Shown piece after piece: positions 42,514 to 44,747 of a stretch of 44,747 bases of DNA. The stretch is from Terriglobia bacterium (lineage in GTDB: Bacteria > Acidobacteriota > Terriglobia > Acidiferrales > UBA7541), in NCBI GenBank assembly GCA_020073585.1, contig JAIQEV010000032.1, forward strand, positions 1 through 44,747, written 5' to 3'. Every line of letters starts with the position of its first letter. The stretch's first letter is position 1. A model generated the notes under the pieces. It was not told the DNA's origin. It saw only the letters and a program-made list of their open reading frames with translations, and did not search any database. Both the position numbers and the translations under genes were made by a program.

Positions 42514-43378
42514 GGGCGGACCTTGGTCCGCCCGCTGCTGCATCACCACCCCCCGCCCGCTTCGGCACCCGCCGCATCGTTCTCTCTGATTGCCCCGCCG
42601 CTTCTCCCCCGCGCCGCCTCTCCGCCTCCCGCTCCCAGCGCAAAATCGGCCACCCTTCGCGCCGGGCCCGCAGCGCCAACTTCCGCGCAGGATTCACGGC
42701 CACCGGCCGTCCCACCGCCTCCAGCATCCAGCGGTCCTCGCTGCTGTTTCCGTAGGCGTAGCACTCCTCCAGCGCGTAGCCTTCGCGCTCCGCAATCCCC
42801 TGTACCGCGCGGGCCTTCGCCGCGCCCGCCAGCGCTTCGTCCGCCAGCCGCCCCGTCCACCGCCCGCCCGCCTCTTCCAGCCGCGTCCCGCGCACGTGCA
42901 CCATCGTCGCGCAGCCCCGCGCGCGCAGCTCCGCATCCAGCGCCCGCGCCGCCAGCATCGCCAGCGGCTGCAGCGTCCCGCTCACCAGCACCAGCGCGTG
43001 TCCCTGCCGCGCATGCCAGACCATCCGTTCGAGCCCTGCGGGAAAAAATGTTGCGCCCGCCGCCGCTCCCGCCCTGCTCGCGCGGCCGGCCTCTTCGCCG
43101 CATTCCGGATTTGCCTGGAACAGCATTCCCCGGAACGCCGTCGCCGCATCCGCGCGCACCCCCCGCAGATACATCTTGTTGCCGTGTCGCAGCGCGAACA
43201 TCCCGCGCGGCGCCAGCCGCGCCGCCTCCGCCAGCCAGCTCAGCATCTGCCGCGCCCCGATCTCTCCGCGGTAGCGCAGCACCCGGTAAAACCGCATCTC
43301 CAGTGCCGGCCCTGGCAGCAGCGTGCCGTCCAGATCGAAAAACGCCGCGCTGCGCAGCGGCCGTAGCAGCAGGCTCAT
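42419..43378 (-). CDS. HAD subfamily IB phosphatase
   Basis: A 319-residue protein. Motif I is AAFFDLDGTLLPG (Asp15 and Asp17), motif II LVLVSGTLQPLA, motif III Lys in the KARAVQGIAER helix and motif IV YAYGNSSEDRWML. It matches the IB class that includes SerB-like and PgpC-like lipid phosphatases. Homology ends near residue 265; the last 50 residues are coded by a palindromic repeat (42510-42534) and a tmRNA-tail-like fragment (42428-42447) and look accidental. The start overlaps the CDP-alcohol transferase stop by 4 nt (ATGA), so the genes are co-translated. It probably dephosphorylates the product of that transferase; this is inference from context. Confidence 0.83.
   Translation of the reverse strand: MSLLLRPLRSAAFFDLDGTLLPGPALEMRFYRVLRYRGEIGARQMLSWLAEAARLAPRGMFALRHGNKMYLRGVRADAATAFRGMLFQANPECGEEAGRASRAGAAAGATFFPAGLERMVWHARQGHALVLVSGTLQPLAMLAARALDAELRARGCATMVHVRGTRLEEAGGRWTGRLADEALAGAAKARAVQGIAEREGYALEECYAYGNSSEDRWMLEAVGRPVAVNPARKLALRARREGWPILRWEREAERRRGGEAAGQSERTMRRVPKRAGGGDAAAGGPRSAPTEGSLVREAGQGVCREKREGGRAGGSRTCE
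42428..42447 (+). other. 20-nt fragment resembling a tmRNA/tRNA 3' end
   Basis: GGTTCGACTCCCACCGGCTC followed by TTCC resembles the T-loop to acceptor end of tmRNA (and of some tRNAs). The 5' half of the T stem and the rest of an RNA gene are absent, so it is not a functional gene. Such 3' fragments are commonly left as attachment-site remnants by integrative elements. Confidence 0.4.
42510..42534. repeat. Palindromic repeat of the GTAGGGGC type inside HAD 3' end
   Basis: GTAG then GGGCGGACC (42514-42522), TT loop, GGTCCGCCC (42525-42533). It has the same GTAGGGGC head as 5190-5214 and lies within the nominal coding end of the HAD gene, supporting insertion of a mobile palindrome. Confidence 0.7.
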
Positions 43379-44019
43379 GCCGCCTCCTGTGCCGCGGATT
43401 TTCCCCCGCGCCCGCTCTGCACGCTCTTCGCGAAATACCGCCACCCTTCCAGCAGCACCGGCAGTCCACGCACCAGACAGAACGCCGCCGTCGTCCACGT
43501 AAGTATTTGCGCCCCGGCGCGAATCGCGCCCTGCGCCTCCGCGGCCAGCGTGCCCAGCAGCGCCACCGGCCCGCGCGCCAGCGCCAACTCCAGCCCCAGG
43601 TAGCAGAAGCAGATGCACTTCAGCGCCGCGTACACTCCGCGGCTCCACCGCGAAGCCACCAGCGCCTGCCCGATCCGCGTCTGCAGCATCGCATTGGCTC
43701 CCCATCCGCTGTGCCCGGCCCGCGCCGCCAGTCCGCGCAGAAAATCCGTAGCCGCCCCGCGCGCGAAGAAAAACACCGGCAGCCACAGCGACACCATCCC
43801 GACCACCGCAAAATACGTGAAGTACACGTTCTCGATCATCCGGTCGCCCAGGATGTCGATCTGCGCTCCCTCCGGTGTCGCCAGATTTTTCCGCCGCGCC
43901 AGGTGTCCATCCAGCGCGTCCAGCGCAATCGCCGCCACCGTCAGCCCCACCCCCGCCAGATTGGCCCACGCCCCCCGCCCAAAGAGACACACCGCCGCAA
44001 ACCCCACCCCCACCCGCAA
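43375..44019 (-). CDS. CDP-alcohol phosphatidyltransferase (possibly frameshifted at 5' end)
   Basis: A 214-residue membrane protein. The complete family motif is present: D-A-L-D-G-H-L-A-R, then eight residues, G-A-Q-I-D-I-L-G-D (Asp34, Asp37, Gly51, Asp55, Asp59). Enzymes of this family condense CDP-diacylglycerol with glycerol 3-phosphate, serine, inositol or inositol phosphate. Several hydrophobic helices follow. The first usable codon in frame is TTG 44019. An upstream ATG at 44048 in another frame encodes MSWTPNKVTG, exactly the missing conserved N-terminal TPNxxT motif, which would join the protein if one base were added near 44020. The stop overlaps the HAD start. The headgroup is not determined. 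Confidence 0.82.
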   Translation of the reverse strand: MRVGVGFAAVCLFGRGAWANLAGVGLTVAAIALDALDGHLARRKNLATPEGAQIDILGDRMIENVYFTYFAVVGMVSLWLPVFFFARGAATDFLRGLAARAGHSGWGANAMLQTRIGQALVASRWSRGVYAALKCICFCYLGLELALARGPVALLGTLAAEAQGAIRAGAQILTWTTAAFCLVRGLPVLLEGWRYFAKSVQSGRGGKSAAQEAA

Positions 44020-44511
44020 CCCGTCACTTTATTCGGCGTCCAGCTCATAGCCCTATTGCCTGCCGAAGAGTGGAATGCAGGTCTTGTGCCACGGCTAATT
44101 TCCGTAATTTATTCTGAATGCAGCACTTACAGCCTTGTCAGCAGAGCGCCCCCACCCCCTCCCGCCGGATTATCCCGACACTGCCTGCTATTTCGTGCCA
44201 TCTCCCACCTTGCACTCGTCCTCGCTCGCTCTGGAAGCTCGGCATCTCTTCCTAACCCATCCAACACCCGCCCACCGCTCGGAATCCCGCCTCCCTCTGC
44301 CGCTCGGCTATCGTCAGTTTGCTCGTTGCGTCTAATCAGCACATGCCACGTCTCGCCCCGGGCACAGCCTTCCCCGCGCAGCGCAAACTTTCCGGGGGCT
44401 TGCCCGCGCACCTGGCGCAGCTTCTTTCCCTGCGTTTGTGCGAAAATGAAATGTGCGCGCGGATCGCCCCGCTCTTCCGGCGAGGCCGAACGACAGGAGC
44501 ATAGTTTGGGC
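44020..44511. other. Divergent intergenic region before ccdA
   Basis: This 492-bp gap lies between the lipid operon (minus) and ccdA (plus). It holds the likely lost N-terminus of the CDP-alcohol transferase (44020-44048) and the sigma-54-like site at 44076-44091. The remainder (44100-44510) is pyrimidine-rich, with no supported gene or RNA. Confidence 0.4.
44076..44091 (-). promoter_or_regulatory. Sigma-54-like -24/-12 promoter for the lipid operon
   Basis: On the minus strand TGGCACAAGACCTGCA gives GG and GC separated by exactly 10 bp, with a full TGGCAC -24 box and TGCA at -12. The expected start falls near 44066, about 18 nt before ATG 44048. No upstream activator site was identified, and one chance match of similar quality lies inside a coding region (16045-16060). 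Confidence 0.4.
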
Positions 44512-44747
44512 ATGACCGACGTTTCACTCGCAGCGGCTTTTCTGGCGGGACTGGTGTCTTTCCTCTCCCCCTGCGTCCTGCCCCTCGTCCCTGGCTACAT
44601 CTCCATGCTCAGCGGCATTGGCATGGAGCAGTTGCGCCAGGGCGAATCGCCCAAAGCCGGGCTCTTTGCCTCTTCCCTGGCCTTCGTCGGCGGCTTTTCC
44701 CTGGTCTTCATCTCTTTCGGCGCTTCGGCCAGCGCCGTCGGCCAGTT
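44512..44747 (+). CDS. ccdA: Cytochrome c biogenesis protein CcdA (5' part, cut by window edge)
   Basis: CcdA carries electrons across the inner membrane to periplasmic thiol-disulfide proteins. The first 78 residues are visible: VSLAAAFLAGLVSFLSPCVL, PLVPGYISMLSG, then two more hydrophobic stretches (SLAFVGGFSLVFISFGASAS). Cys21 in LSPCVLPLVPGY is the first of the two redox cysteines. AGGAG lies about 13 nt before ATG 44512; an in-frame TTG at 44506 would be closer to it. The second cysteine lies beyond the edge. Confidence 0.9.
   Translation, partial: MTDVSLAAAFLAGLVSFLSPCVLPLVPGYISMLSGIGMEQLRQGESPKAGLFASSLAFVGGFSLVFISFGASASAVGQ

Overview
The window is high-GC DNA from a Gram-negative bacterium; an Acidobacteriota (soil-type) genome is the best guess. 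LptD, GmhA and many signal peptides or lipoboxes show an outer membrane. The Asp-box (VPS10/sortilin-like) protein, the propeller-amidohydrolase fusion, the minor pilin block and the many short palindromic repeats at gene ends fit that phylum. The phylum call is inference, because no rRNA or other marker gene is present.

Layout. (1) 1-3.6 kb: a carbamoyltransferase (NodU/TobZ type, cut by the left edge) diverges from fabH; two small membrane proteins follow. (2) 4-9 kb: a lipoprotein with propeller-type repeats, class II fructose-1,6-bisphosphatase (glpX), an exported DUF711 protein and a glutaryl-CoA-dehydrogenase-like acyl-CoA dehydrogenase. (3) 9.3-14.2 kb: five minor pilin/pseudopilin genes (two PilV-like paralogues, FimT/GspH-like, PilW-like, PilX-like) closed by a strong terminator. 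(4) 14.3-30.2 kb: an envelope-glycan region with a HAD hydrolase, a GT4 glycosyltransferase, a GDP-mannose-3,5-epimerase-like SDR, a WecA-type phosphoglycosyltransferase, a geranylgeranyl-reductase-family flavoenzyme, UDP-glucose dehydrogenase, UDP-glucuronate decarboxylase, a DUF218 protein, a CpsB-type phosphatase, two half-size TauE proteins, a second nucleotide-sugar dehydrogenase, gmhA, a DUF3108 protein and a UDP-hexose 4-epimerase. (5) 30.3-37.3 kb: two very large exported proteins, a propeller-amidohydrolase and an 11-Asp-box protein. (6) 37.6-42.5 kb: lptD and an amidase whose 3' end runs into a convergent PAP2 gene. (7) 41.4-44 kb, minus strand: CDP-alcohol phosphatidyltransferase, HAD-IB phosphatase and Aur1-like PAP2 protein, apparently one phospholipid-headgroup operon. 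(8) The right edge holds the start of ccdA.

Working together: region 4 can make UDP-GlcA, UDP-xylose, a UDP-HexNAc uronate and 4-epimerised sugars, attach a first sugar phosphate to a polyprenyl carrier and extend it. LptD and GmhA link it to LPS. Most notable: the antisense fusion of the amidase and PAP2 genes (about 41.4 kb); the lipid operon with a likely N-terminal frameshift, a sigma-54-like promoter and a tmRNA-tail-like fragment inside it; and a 27-bp-period tandem hairpin repeated in the leaders of two distant envelope genes.
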